Source: Dysidea avara
Taxonomy: Eukaryota > Porifera > Demospongiae > Dictyoceratida > Dysideidae
Direction: 5' to 3'
Assembly (NCBI RefSeq): GCF_963678975.1
Contig: NC_089274.1
Span: forward strand, 7,656,143 to 7,720,142
DNA: 64,000 nucleotides
Position 1 is the first letter of the stretch, and each line of letters starts with the position of its first letter. Positions 24,301 to 36,209 of this stretch are shown here, in pieces. The translations under genes were made by a program, and so were the position numbers. The notes beneath the pieces are model-generated. The model had not been told where the DNA came from, made no database searches, and saw only the letters and a program-made list of their open reading frames with translations.

Positions 24301-25795
24301 GGATATAACTATTTTATATCCCAGTGCGTGGGAGTGCGCAGAAGCTTACGGATAGTAAATTAAGTTCTGGTTTGAGTTCCTGTCACTGTGCTCAAGATTT
24401 CGTCCGAATTGTGTGGAGATTCTACTTCGTAGCTACAAGAGAGACCTTACATACTGCCTACAAACTGTAGCGAAGGGCGGTGTTATGAAGCAGCGGTTCC
24501 AGGTACGATTCGCCTTCGTCAGAAGTTGGTATAGTGGTATCGCGTGGTGTGCAAGAGAAAAATACAGACCAACAAGTGGCTACCTTAGTCCCGAGATAGA
24601 ACGATGAAGCTAGAGGAAGTTAGTTCTTCACCATAGTGACCGTTGGGAGTGATTGCTGGAGCGAAAATCGTCACGGACTATTCTTGACATTTGTTAAACT
24701 ATCGTATTGGTAACTTGTAGTGTTATTGTGTAAAGGATTAACAGTTTTCTTGTAAGATTTAGCTAGTTTTAAGTGCTGTATTGGTGTGTTTTGTATCAAT
24801 ATTTCTTTATTTGACTTTTTGTTCCATTGGTAAACAATACCATTCGCGGTTATTATGATGTCACGAAAGAGACTGAGTGGCTCCGCAACAGGGTGATAAG
24901 TTAGTTATCACTGGGTGATAACTAATATATCGTACAGTAGCAGCGCCGCTCTGTCTAGCTGTATGGTAGTTATAACCCAGCGCGGCGCTTTGATACTCCC
25001 ACGCACTGGGATGTAACTAGAGATATTGTATGTGCCTAGGGTAAACGTCGATTTATAAGAAATGAATGTGTGGACTTCTGTAATAATAAATACAGTTTCT
25101 ATGTTGTGGATAAGGCCTATTACACAGACTGTTATTACCAGTGTCAGTACTCTAATTTCAACTCCAAAGGATTTGCTTGTCTGAAGTTAGCTCTGCCATA
25201 TGGCATTTGTTGCTCAACAGCCATGATAGTGTTTAATTTATCGATGGCACAATTTAGAATAACTATTGAATGTCTCCATATACTATTATACTGTTCAACA
25301 AAATTAGATCCTTAGTGCAACTGACCTGTAGGAACACTTTTTTGTAATTATATCTTGTACTATGGGTATCCATTGATAATGCTGTCACTATTGTAGATAT
25401 GCAGAGTGTTTGTCTACCAAGAGCAGCATATGAGGCAACATCTTTCTGGAAGAAAGCATAAAATGGTATGTTTTCCCTATGCTGATTCCAGTCAATACTT
25501 GAAGTAACTTTTTTATTTGCTTATGGCTTAAACTGTGTGTATTGTATGTGGCAAAATGTTTGAGGGATTGAATTGGTTATTTCATTCCTTAAGGCAACGG
25601 CAATTCAACTGACTAGTCTACTACAAAATCTTGTGGCACTTTACCAGTATTTTTCCCACCAATATTTTGCCACAGACTGTATTATTAAAATAATTTTTAT
25701 TTTCTCTTTTGTTTGCCCTGTAGAACGCGGAGGCTAAAGGTATGTACACTTCACACACACACATGCACGCACATACACACACATGCATGCGCGCG

Positions 25796-25848
<53 letters not shown>

Positions 25849-28800
25849 ATATGTTCATTGCATAGATTTGATTTGTCACGTTTGAATATGTGAAGTACAA
25901 TAATCCGTACTGCTTTGAGGTTCAAACCTTTGCTTAAGTGTTAGCTAAGATTAATAGTACATAAAATGGAAATGCAATAAGGTGATGTCACAATGCATAC
26001 ATTTCTATTGGAATTCTGTGTATTACGGTACAAGCATCCTTGTTACGCTTGCTGTGCCAATATCAAAGAGAAACAAATTGTGTAACAACAAAATTTCTTT
26101 ACCAATGATTGTGAAACTTTAACTCCATAACTTCCTCTGCAAGTATAGTCCATACCAGCCTAGTGCGTACTTTTAACTGTGAACTACAGGGAATATCAGG
26201 AACAGTAGCTCAAAGAAACAGCAAAGTGTCTTGGTTTAAGCCTCCTAGCAATGCAACTTAAGTAAAAGCTGTGATGGTGACATACCTAGCTTCCCACAAA
26301 TCTCAGAAGTGGAATCGACTATACAAGAAGCATACGGAGGTACTGTAAGCAAATGTACAATGACGTGTAACAGTTAAGGTGGCAGTCACCTGGATTTCCA
26401 GTCTGAAGTGCACCTAAACATTTATACCAAAAGACTCAATACCAGGTGATACACCAATTCTTATACCAATTCTTATACCATTCCTATGCTAATTTGTACA
26501 GTGATGTCTTGTTGAGAGTTGCAGCGTCACTTTGCATGAAACTCTTGGCCTATGAAGGCAAGAAATCTATTTCCCATTAGTATATGTAATGTGCACCAAG
26601 TAGAAACAATACTAGTAATTTTTTAAAAGGAGCCGAAATCCATTAACGTCAACAGGCAGTACAAAAGTCTGACATGCCACCCTGTGTCTACTACTAATCA
26701 TTTATATTACGCAACAACAGAGGTCTCTTTCATTAGCGTACAAGAATAAACTGATGCATAAAGTATTTTAAACTCTCTAGCATACCATCTTAAACCACAG
26801 ATGATTATATTGCCAAAGTTTTGTGCAAGCGACTCAATTCATCTCTGCTACTCTACTTGCTTTTAAGGGTGTCTTCCTTGATAAGTTTCACAGAACAACA
26901 AACTCCTTGTTGCAAAGTTCTGGTCAGAGTGGCAATTTAATATTACGTAAAACTAATCACATGATGCAACTGATGAATTCTTGTGGCGAGACGTATGGCT
27001 TTGCTTTTCAAAGGCTCAAAAACCACTACTTCCCACATTAAATTAATACGTTTAAATTCTGTCACAAAAATCTCTGACAAAGACCTAAACCCTCTCTGTA
27101 GTCTGTTAGATTACTGTTAGATTACTGTTTATGCTACTTAGAGCACTAATTTCCGTACTAGAGTACAAAACTGTCTTGTCCTTTGAAGTCATGCATTATG
27201 CAACTGAAAATTAATTTTTTTTCCTATCCCTTTTATATATGTGATGTTAGTAAGACGATATGGTGGTACGTTATGTAATGACATATTTGGGAACAACTGT
27301 ACTTATTAGTGTTTCAGAATGATCTTGCTGAGTTGCACAATTCGTTTAGGACCAAAAGAAGTACTATTCCAGAATTAAATATGTTATAGTGATCATCGAA
27401 TTTCTGGCTAATGTATTCTCCAGTCTTGTGAAACATGGAGTTGCATACATGCGCTTGTATGTGGATTTCCAAAGTCTAGCCTTGATATTTTAGTGGCGTG
27501 ATTAATATATTTTCTAATTTCCTGTTGATTTTATATCTTGAACTTTCATCATTTCATGGTAAATATGTAGTGTGACTTAAAATGACATCATCATGGGTGT
27601 AGCTAAGTGACATGCTTCCACACTCACATCATAGTTCTTGTGTCATCTGAGAACATGTGCTATACATTATATTAAAGTAGTACATTGTCTAAGCTTACAA
27701 ATCTAAGATATTAATTTATCACAGTAGGACACCTTGTATAGGTCATACTATATAGAATTTTTTTGTCTGTTTCATCCCAGTTGTATTGTTAACTGCACAC
27801 ACTAATCAATGCAGGTATGAAGGTGGACAAGTTAGCCAAGGCGTACTTTGGAGAAACTGAGCAAAGCAATGAGAAAGAGAAGACGAATGAGAAGATGAGT
27901 GATCAGAAAAGGAAATATATTGCTTACTCAAAATCTGCTGTCACTGTCCCGGGCATCTCAGATGCCATGCAAGAGTTCTTAAGACACCATGAGCCTCTCA
28001 TAGGTAAGAAACGTCACCTTCAGTTGGTTTCCCACTGTTAGTTAAAGCGGCAGTAATAGTGGGTGAATTGCATGCGTCTTGAGTACCAGTAATGCCTTTG
28101 TCAAAGGCAACCATGGCGGATGAAAGTTCTATAAGAGAACTTGGTTAAAAGCATATCATGCTTTTTAGTGGGTCAATGCTGCTGTGCATACAGAGAGCGC
28201 TATTTGTGATACACCTATAGAAAAATGCATGGTTTGTCTCACCATATACTGTTTTTAGTTGAGCAGCCCACTTGCTTAAGGCTAGTGTAGCCTACGAGCA
28301 TACATGTACAATAGCTTGTTAAATTAACAGTTGGTCACTTTTAATGTGCTAAATAGAAACTTGCAAGTGTTAATATTTGCATTTGAACAGTTTCAACAGT
28401 GCATTGTTAGTTTGTTGGATAAGAAATGGAGCGTATTGTAGTTTCCTTTGTAACTATTACCAGTTAGCATGCTAATAGTACTGCTAGTCATTTAATATAA
28501 TAGTGTTTGCACCACCACCACCAGCAGTAGTTAAATGCATGAGGCTATTATGGTAGCCATGTTCGTATCAAGTCAGAGCATTAGTACTTGACTCTGTGAC
28601 GTTTTACACCCAGTCACGTGTTTGCTTATCCTTTGTGTTCCAGTTTATTCAATTGTGGTTCAGTGGTGATGAGATAATGACCTTGTCACAACAATGGTGT
28701 GGTCTAGGCCACGTCTCAGCCGCCTGTGGTAGAAAACAGTCAGAGAATTTCTGACATGTAAACAACAAACATTCTTGTTTTTGCATACTGACTTAATACC

Positions 28801-31800
28801 CCAGCCATTTGATGTGTTAGCCATATGTCTAATGTGATAACATTTGTGTGTGTAAAGATTACTAAATCATGTGGCCTTAGGGCTTTTGCTGCAAAGTGCT
28901 AATTGCTGTGTTGAGTGCTTATTGTATTGTTTGCCCTGATACAAGTAGATGCTTGCATGTGCTGTTTTAGCACACAACATGACATGTTTAGAAATGAGGG
29001 CTACTGTTGCCACTGGGTTTGACAATGTAGGGCTGCGCCCCTTAGTCACTGTAGCACAGGCTGCTTAAGTACGATAACTAAGGTGCCTATTTTACTAGTA
29101 GTTGGATAATAGCATTCGGCTTAGCTGATTATTATCCATCTATCCTGGGGCACTGACAGCCCTTAGTGTTAATCATGCTATCTCCAATGGCAGGGTTGAA
29201 GTATGCTATTGAGGTTGGGAAGACAGTTGATGACCCCAACCCAGTGTACCACTGCTCTATTTGTGATGATCACTTTAACTCTGTCATCAAGGTCAAGCAT
29301 TTCACCAATATGCGGCACAGAAAAGCTGTCCTGGTAAGGATGCACATGCGTGACGTATCAAACACTCGTTGCTCTTGCAATATCTTGGCTATACTTTAGT
29401 GATCCACCAATAAGGCAACCAGCATAGTCTGCTACTATTGCTGCACTTAAGTTGTAGTATAGCTAATGTGTGAATGTCACCTTGAGGTGGTAATTCTAGT
29501 GGTCTGCTAATCGGTGGATCACTATATGGTACAAATGACTGTAATATATACTTTTTACCAGTTAAAGGGTGCGACTTTACATGCGACTGCTTCTGAATGC
29601 AACAAGCCAATATAGGCTTGTGTAGCAGTAACCCTGCAGTATTTATGACTGTCAGATGACTGTCTTTTTCTCCAACCAAATTTCTGTAGGTTTATATACT
29701 CTAAACGTATGTTATTTCAATATGTCAATGGCCTAATACTCCTTTTCCTATTTCACATATGTGACCATCCCAGCAAAAGCCTACATAATTCATTCAATTT
29801 CCAAATTTCTTTTTATTGTCTCTCTCGGTGTTATCTACAGTGTCCAAGGAATGGGTTACCAAAGGTTCAGTCTGTTATGGCAGGTAGTTTAGAATTTAGC
29901 TATGAGAATAGGAATAACAAAGAAATAGATTTGTACAGTGACTATATAGAAATTAGCATTTAGATTTGCAGCCGTAACTTTGGGCTACAGGATTGAGATT
30001 TGGCTTAAAATGTTTACCAAGAATTCGTTAATAGTTTTAGGCCTGTATTCGCGTTGCATATATACGTATGAAGGAATTTCAAATGAAGAAAAGATGATCT
30101 TTAAATTTTTAGTTCAACAGATTAACTATGCGTTTTTGCTGAGGTGGTCACATATCTGCATTGTATGCTCAACTACAAGCTGTAGTGTTGTACTAGATAA
30201 AACTGTATGGCTAATTAGCCTTATTTAGGCGGGCTACAGTGTTTATGTTACAGCTTTTAACTGGTAAATTACAATGAGTCTATTGTATCCTTGTACAGAA
30301 TCTAACCTTTTATAATTTATTGCTGCTGAGGCATCGTCGTTAGGTCATGCCTTATCACCTTGCTGATTGGGTTCCAGCTATGTTTTGCTGAAAAGCTATG
30401 CACATATTGTGTGCTATAGGATGCCATAATTGAGGCACTGTATAAAGCCAAATACTGAAGGCATTTAGCCCTATTTGCAAAGCCATAGACAGCTGCACAA
30501 GTGCAGAAAGGCATGCATGTGATTTATGAACTTGCAATCCTCAACCTTTTGTTGTTGATAGGCTGACAAGTAATGCATACACTAATACAATACAATACTA
30601 CTGTCTTCAAAAATTTCTATTGATATCACAGAAAGCAGAGTTTCCTGAGAAGTGGGCAGAGATACAAAGGAGGTTGGGAGACAGGGAAGATGCAGCAGCT
30701 TATCGAAATGCTGCTAAGGAAATTGAGAATGAGTGTGGACGTCAAGTCCACCTCATCCATCGTAAAGTTGTCACATCAGGGCCACTGACTGGGGATAGAG
30801 AATTGCTGAGTAGGAGGGAAAGGAGGGTTAGAGCTCTGCTCAACCCTCCACTGACAACACAAAAGGATTACTTGCTTGACAATCCCAACCTTGGACCAGG
30901 CAGAGGTCCTGCCCCAGTAGAGTCAGTCCATGACAGGGTAGTGAGGGTTGTACCTGGCTCTATGAAGAGAGGAAGGGAGCCTGGTACCTGGAGCCCTCCA
31001 CCTGCAGCTAAAAGGCTTGGTCTAGACCCACGTGATTATCGTGCAATGGATGATCTCCGTTATGTTGCTGGGCATGATGCACGAGAGCCATTACGATCGC
31101 CTTTGCAACGTCTGGGAGCAATGCAAGATGGCAGGCAGCCACCAAGGCAACCTCTGTTGCCTCCCAGAGAAGATCCAGCAAATTCCAGAGTATTTGCACC
31201 GCCACCACCTAAACCTCTCCTGTCCATGGACCTACCGGTATGCTACTGTGAAAGTGATTATGACTCATTATGCACACACAATTACTATGCTGACAACTTT
31301 GCCACTATGTAATAACTCAAAGGTCACCAAGTATTAATGATGGGTACAGTATAGAAACACTTTAGTGATTTTTTTTGTTTGTTTTAATACTACTAGGGTA
31401 ACCAATGTTTCTTAGGAATGCCTTTAAAATGAATAGTCTAGCTCAACGCATTTGAAATTCCAATAAGCTCTACAATAGTGGGAGCTGTTTGCTTTATGAA
31501 CTCTTGGCATTAGTAATGTCCATTACCATATTATAGGTTACACCGATGTTAGAGCTCTAAGCATCTTGTTATGATGTTAAGCTCATATTTAATAATTTCT
31601 CAATAAAATTGTGTAGCCCCTTCGACCAGAAGTTGTTGGTGGACCTATTCATGGTGGACCTATTCATGGTGGACCTATTCATGGTGGACCTCTTCATGCT
31701 GGCCCCCCCAGACAAATGCCAATCAAGGAACAACTGAGGAGAATGTTGGACACTATGGACTCCCAGCCAGTTAGTTCTGTGTGTGTAGTGTTTTGTATAT

Positions 31801-33445
31801 TTACATGTTCCATATCCATGTGAAATAAGAAATTTCTAGTATTAAGATCAGTTTCTAAATTGTGATACAGTGAGTTAAGTGAATTTTTCACCTCCACAGC
31901 TTGATGTATTGATCAGGAATGAAGAAGATGCGTCGATGGCTCTACATGTTTCTAATAACCTCACTAAGGCATTGCTACACTTCAGGATGCATACTACACC
32001 ACATGTAAGTTGTGACCAGTCATTGACTTGACTGTAGTACTTCTATAACTGTCTCAGCAAAAACCCACCTAGTTTACACAAGCATGCATTTCAAGAAAAC
32101 AAAATAATGCATTGGTGAAATTATGCATGCTACAAAGAAAAAGTATGCAAGTTTTAATTGAGCTCAGGGAAGCAAGTCTCAAATCAATTAAGCTATGTAC
32201 CATCTTATTTGCCTACTCATAGAGAGTTTGAATATCTTTGATTCGTTTCGGTAGTATGTGTGTCACATGCATTTGATTATGATGCAGTAGATTTTTGTCA
32301 TTTCTTCATGTGTTACAGCTTCGTGTGTGTATGTGCAAGTAATTACAGAGATAAAGCTATATCTTGATTGATTTGCCAATTCATGGTAAACCTTTCTTTA
32401 AGTCAATTCTAACTCAATGCAGATGAAAGTTATGGCTGTAATTTTAGTGTAGTATGGTTGCTGTACTAATCTCCATCATAATAGGATGAAATTTGATAAC
32501 CCATTCCTTGAACAATGCTGCTTACTAGACAAGATTTTTGCAGAGATGGTCACGTGTTTTACTTTGTATGCACAAATTTGTTAACAGCAAAACCTGTCTT
32601 TAGTGGCCACCCCCCACTGGCTAAACACAGCCACTATAGTACCATAAGCGTATTAAATTTTGTGGGCAAAAGTTTCGTGGTTTAATCTTGACAAGCCAGT
32701 TTATTTTCTCGAGGAGCCACGGGAAGCAAAAGTTGTGCTTTAAGGTCAATTTAAGGTCACGTTTAAGGTTTGCAGCTTGATAACAGTTTACTATTGTTTG
32801 CATATGGCTACTCCATTTACGCTGGCGTACTTATCTGGGACTAAGCAAACCATTTTGTGGGGTTGACTAACAGGTGCACATGTCCATGTCGTCGTCAGGT
32901 GGTACGTAGAATTAATATAGCTATTATGCACGTTAATAGTATGGAAAATGCATAGATTATTTTGTCAAAAGACGTGGGTACACAGAAGGCTATAGCATAG
33001 GTGGCAACCGTGATGGTTAATAGGTCTGCTCAAGCTGAGACGTGAGTTTTTAAATGGATTAATTTTCATGGATCAGCTTTATGTGGATTGATTTTTGTGG
33101 ATCAGCCGCAAACCATGAAATCCACGAAAATTTATACACCACAAAAATTTATACGCTTATGGTACAAATTTTATTTCAGTTGGTATTCAGTAGTTAGACA
33201 CCAAATTGCTGAAAAATTGGTTACAATGTTCATTGTGTGCTTGACATGAGCTTGTGTTAGATGCAACACTGTAAACAAGAGTCAACTACAACCCAGTTGA
33301 TAACAAACTGGCTAATGTGGTTCATCGTGTGACCACTGATGAAGTGTTATTTATCTCAACTTATTTACATGTTATTCTTTTTTAATTTCTGTAGGGTGAT
33401 CGTGGTGAACTGGGATCTGTCTACTCAATGTTTAATAGACGCTAG
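21344..33445 (+). CDS. Two-finger U1/matrin-type zinc-finger protein, complete, 9 exons
   Basis: I do not recognise an orthologue. Exons: 21344-22117, 25397-25465, 25724-25739 (16-nt microexon), 27815-28003, 29194-29333, 30632-31237, 31617-31769, 31900-32004, 33395-33445. Sum 2103 nt, 700 residues. Residues 10-50 are Gly/Arg/Lys-rich (GRGRGKARGGKNRGGRNRKK), an RGG-like nucleic-acid binding and nuclear localisation region, followed by a long acidic, disordered stretch. Finger 1 is C257-x2-C-x12-H-x5-H279, split by a 3.3-kb intron between its two cysteines' loop; finger 2 is C370-x2-C-x11-H-x5-H391. This spacing is that of U1C/matrin fingers, which usually bind double-stranded RNA or RNA-protein complexes. 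Beyond residue 396 are a 'RRERRVRALLNPP' block, Pro-rich segments and a GGPIH tandem repeat. The start is the first in-frame ATG; an upstream 5' UTR exon is possible. Role: probably nuclear RNA metabolism (inference). Confidence 0.8.
22118..24200. other. First part of zinc-finger gene intron 1
   Basis: Holds a G9 run at 22194-22203, a doubled 'ttactgagaccacc' near 22418-22445, and a long stretch (22340-23400) of repeat-like sequence with no readable ORF. Because codons either side of the intron join to complete finger 1, no coding exon is expected here. Confidence 0.5.
24202..24312. repeat. Foldback hairpin ~110 bp
   Basis: 'tagttatatcccggta' at the left is answered by 'tacgggatataacta' at the right, and inside it 'tgatatcattg...ttacac' by 'gtgtaataacaatgatatca'. 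The centre reads 'gaggcagagccgag'. It abuts the next element. Confidence 0.75.
24314..25016. mobile_element. Non-coding element with inverted ends, ~700 bp
   Basis: 24319-24335 'tcccagtgcgtgggagt' is exactly inverted at 24995-25011, and the match continues with one mismatch towards 24314 and 25016. GC-rich internal words 'cagcgcggcgc' near the right end contrast with the AT-rich surroundings. No complete ORF. Confidence 0.7.
25750..25846. repeat. Mixed (CA)n-(GC)n-(AC)n microsatellite
   Basis: About seven GC units are flanked by CA/AC units in alternating purine-pyrimidine register for nearly 100 bp. The tract follows the 16-nt microexon by only ten bases. Such a register favours left-handed Z-DNA (established for GC/AC alternation); effect on splicing is unknown. 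Confidence 0.95.
25847..27814. other. Zinc-finger gene intron 3
   Basis: No recognisable repeat boundary or exon. Minor local duplications occur, such as 'tataccaattctta' near 26456-26475 and 'ctgttagattactgttagatta' near 27105. Confidence 0.4.
28004..29193. other. Zinc-finger gene intron 4
   Basis: Nothing structured seen beyond a short (CAC)n-like run near 28512-28526. Confidence 0.4.
29759..30153 (+). mobile_element. MITE family member B
   Basis: Starts 'atgtgaccatcccagcaaaa' and ends 'ttttgctgaggtggtcacat', matching members A (14254-14870) and C (32049-32556). Shorter than A. It lies in zinc-finger gene intron 5 (29334-30631), which also has the 12-bp inverted pair 'tagtgatccacc' (29397) and 'ggtggatcacta' (29513). 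Confidence 0.7.
31644..31703 (+). repeat. In-frame 15-bp tandem repeat coding GGPIH
   Basis: Unit 'ggtggacctattcat' is repeated three times and then once with a single change (ctt for att), within exon 7 of the zinc-finger gene. The near-identity of the units at the nucleotide level points to recent slippage, so copy number may vary between individuals. Confidence 0.9.
32049..32556 (-). mobile_element. MITE family member C, opposite orientation
   Basis: Left end 'tgtctcagcaaaaaccca', right end 'atttttgcagagatggtcac'. The interior shares reversed words with member A (for example 'cccattccttgaacaatg' against 'cattgttcaaggaatgg'). It lies in the last intron of the zinc-finger gene. Confidence 0.65.
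32638..33166. mobile_element. MITE with 'gtaccataagcgta' ends
   Basis: 'gtaccataagcgta' at 32639 is inverted as 'tacgcttatggtac' at 33152-33165, with further inverted similarity inside ('aaattttgtgg' / 'ccacaaaaattt'). About 530 bp, non-coding, in the last intron of the zinc-finger gene. Confidence 0.7.
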
Positions 33446-33589
33446 ACAACAACATGATTAAGATTTAGAATGTACAGTTTTAGTGCTTTGTACACAAGGT
33501 GTAGTATTAGTAGTAGTATTGGTAACCTTAGCACATACAGTTTAGTAGAGGGTTGTAGCAGTATTTTGTATGCACATTTACCCATCTTT

Positions 33590-36209
33590 TTAATATTTTT
33601 TGTGCTTTTGAATGCTACACACTACAAGTCTCTTGTCCTTTGTATCACTTTCTTTTTCATTGTTTTTGCCTGCTCGGCTTTGTATGCGTGTTGGTGCAGC
33701 TGCTCGTAGGGGCGGTAGCATTGGTGTCGTGGAGACATCCAGTTCAATATTTGCTGTGCGTATTGTAATTGACTGTGGACGAGGGTAGAGTCCCTTCAGT
33801 TGCATATCTTTCAACCACAACTCGATCCTCTGGGTCGTATCCATTTTCCTGATATAGCAAGATCATTCGTTAAGTAATTTGCTTCCGATTGGCAATAAAA
33901 TGTACCCATTAGTAAAGTTTATTATTGTATGCATTTAAAATAACACAATATTGAATTGGGTAATGTTTCCATGTACACAAGTCCCATTGGTCTCAGTATG
34001 TCATAGGATAAAGCCATATTGGTAAGGATTGTGTACTGATTGTTGTTGTGGCTATGTGAAGCAGTTTCATTACCACCACTCAATCCTCCATACTTAACTA
34101 TGTAATAAAATCATAGCTAACATTTGTGTACAAAAAAAAGATACATTAAAATTTTGTAATGATAAAGTCCAGAATACTAGTTGGGTATGTGTAGGAATTT
34201 ACAATATTGCACACTAGCAAGCCCAATAGATAGATCCTTACACAAATTGTATCTACACTACCCCAGCTATGTAGTAAGGAGCATAACTCACTGTAGATGA
34301 TTCTTTGTAGCTTTCGTCAACACTGGTAGTGTTAGACTTGACTTCATCAAGTGCAGGCAAGACATGATGTTGTATTTGATGGCTAGTTCTTGTGCACTGT
34401 AGCCATCGGCTGATTTGAGGGTGCAGTCCGCTCCGTTATCAAGTAGAAGACCAACCACCTTATAACTATAATGTAACATGTATATAGTTGTGTGTGTGAT
34501 TGTTATAGAGTAACTTACTGGCCTTCCAATACTGCCAAGTGTAGTGGGGTCCTCATGTACATGTCAAATAGATTAGGGTTGGCCTTATATGCCAACAATA
34601 TTGTACTAGTTGGTAGATGTCCAAGCCATGCAGAGTAATGGAGTGCCTGGATCGGTGTGCATGTAACATGCCAAATAATACAGCAAAAAAGACCTCTTGA
34701 AATACAATTGGAATAATTACTTTCATAGAACTGCATTATTAAAGACCTAAGACAAGGACAATGTTAGATTAACATCTTTCTGACCTTGGTCTCTTTGTAC
34801 AACATAAAGAGCTATGTTGCCATTACATTTATTTTATCCTTTGTCAACTCACTGTTGTTTTATCTTGAGGATTTACTGCATTGACGTTAATTCCCTTATC
34901 TAACAAGTGATGTATAAGACGCATGTTTCCATCTGATACAGCCCTCGTAAGGTTGTTCTGGAACTTTGGTGGTATAAGTCTAATACAATGAGATAAGTAC
35001 AGATATAGGAAGAACGTAACTAGCTAATTTAATATAGGGACCTTGTACATTAGAGAGCCCTTTGAAACTATACAGTGCTCAGTGTCTCCATCTGTGTAGG
35101 TAGATAAATTGATTGCTAAATAAAATTATAATGTTCATATTATTGTTAAGCTATCTGCTTCTCCAGACTTGGATGTAATCAAATTGCATACTTTTGAGTG
35201 CACACAGGCTTAGTTATTGTAGCAGTACATATGCAGTAGGCACTAGCCTATTATGCTGGCCTAATTTTGAGCATAATAGGTACCTGAAAGCATCAAGCAT
35301 AATGCTAGCATAATAGGCAAAATACTTATGTCATACTGTAAACAAAAATGCATGTCACTGAAAAAGGTGGACAGAACAGTTGATGCCGCAGTGGAGAATA
35401 GTTATTTGACACAATCATTATTATAGTTTACAATGCAGCCAAATTCTTAATGCACAACGAACGTTAACTTTTACATTTAACCAGTTGTTCCTGAAGCTAA
35501 TGCTTTTAATTTTGCCTATTATGCTATGCTGCAGTGCTCAAAATTTTTGCCTATTATGCTTAAAGTTTTCTGCAGTTCCCATGTTTTGTTACTTTCCAAT
35601 GGATAATGATAAACTTTTGCTTCAGGAACAACTGGTTAAATGTAAAAGTTAACATAGGCTGGTGCCTAATATGCAGTACCAGTATATCTGTGTTCTTGGT
35701 ATCCTGTATAGCCTTTGTGCCCTTACTGGAAATATTATTGGACCTTTTTAAACCTTTTGTCATCTTTCACACGTGCAGTATGTAACACCACTCATGTAAC
35801 TATACCACCTCCCCATTACAATCTAGCACATGGGCTGGAATTTAGAACTGTTGATAAAAGCACAGTAATTATTTAATATTTGGTGCCTATATATAATATA
35901 GCTACAGAGCTATAGATGTGGTGCCACATCTGCAAAGCTGCATACTTCATTAAGCTGTTAGCAACTGTTTCTGAGTAGTAGCTAGCTGGCTAAAATTTTG
36001 AAGCTGAGTTAGCAGAAACACAGCTGTAAGCGCATAAGATAATAGGACTTGTCACAACAAGACAGCTGCTGCTGCTGCTGATACACGCGGGACTGAGTTC
36101 TCTGTATATACCTGCATGGCGGTAGCGTCTTTGTAGTCTTCTCTTTCTCTGCATACGCCACGTCAGGAAGCAAACGTTCTGGCTTGCTTTTCTCCTTTTT
36201 AGGCTCCAT
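33590..36209 (-). CDS. Ankyrin-repeat protein, complete, 5 exons
   Basis: Family recognised, orthologue not. Exons in transcript order: 36209-36112, 34979-34853, 34646-34519, 34465-34292, 33848-33590. Sum 786 nt, 261 residues, with all phases consistent. Residues 1-33 are charged (MEPKKEKSKPERLLPDVAYA). About 40-175 form four ankyrin repeats: 'LTRAVSDGNMRLIHHLLDKG', 'TALHYSAWLGH', 'RTPLHLAVLEGHYKVVGLLL' and 'GYSAQELAIKYN'. Ankyrin repeats mediate protein binding; no enzyme domain is present. The C-terminal ~85 residues are basic and low in complexity. An in-frame ATG at 36278 would extend the N-terminus by 23 residues; the shorter start is preferred because the extension has no repeat-like or charged pattern. 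Convergent with the zinc-finger gene (144 bp between stop codons) and divergent from the IGF2BP gene. Confidence 0.85.
35200..35660. repeat. Inverted-repeat segment with scattered GCATAATAGG words
   Basis: 35463-35496 (starts 'gttaacttttacattt', ends 'gttcctgaag') is exactly inverted at 35620-35653. Between and to the left are at least five copies of 'gcataatagg' or its complement 'cctattatgc' (about 35240, 35269, 35308, 35513, 35549). It lies in intron 1 of the ankyrin gene (34980-36111). No ORF of note. Confidence 0.75.
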
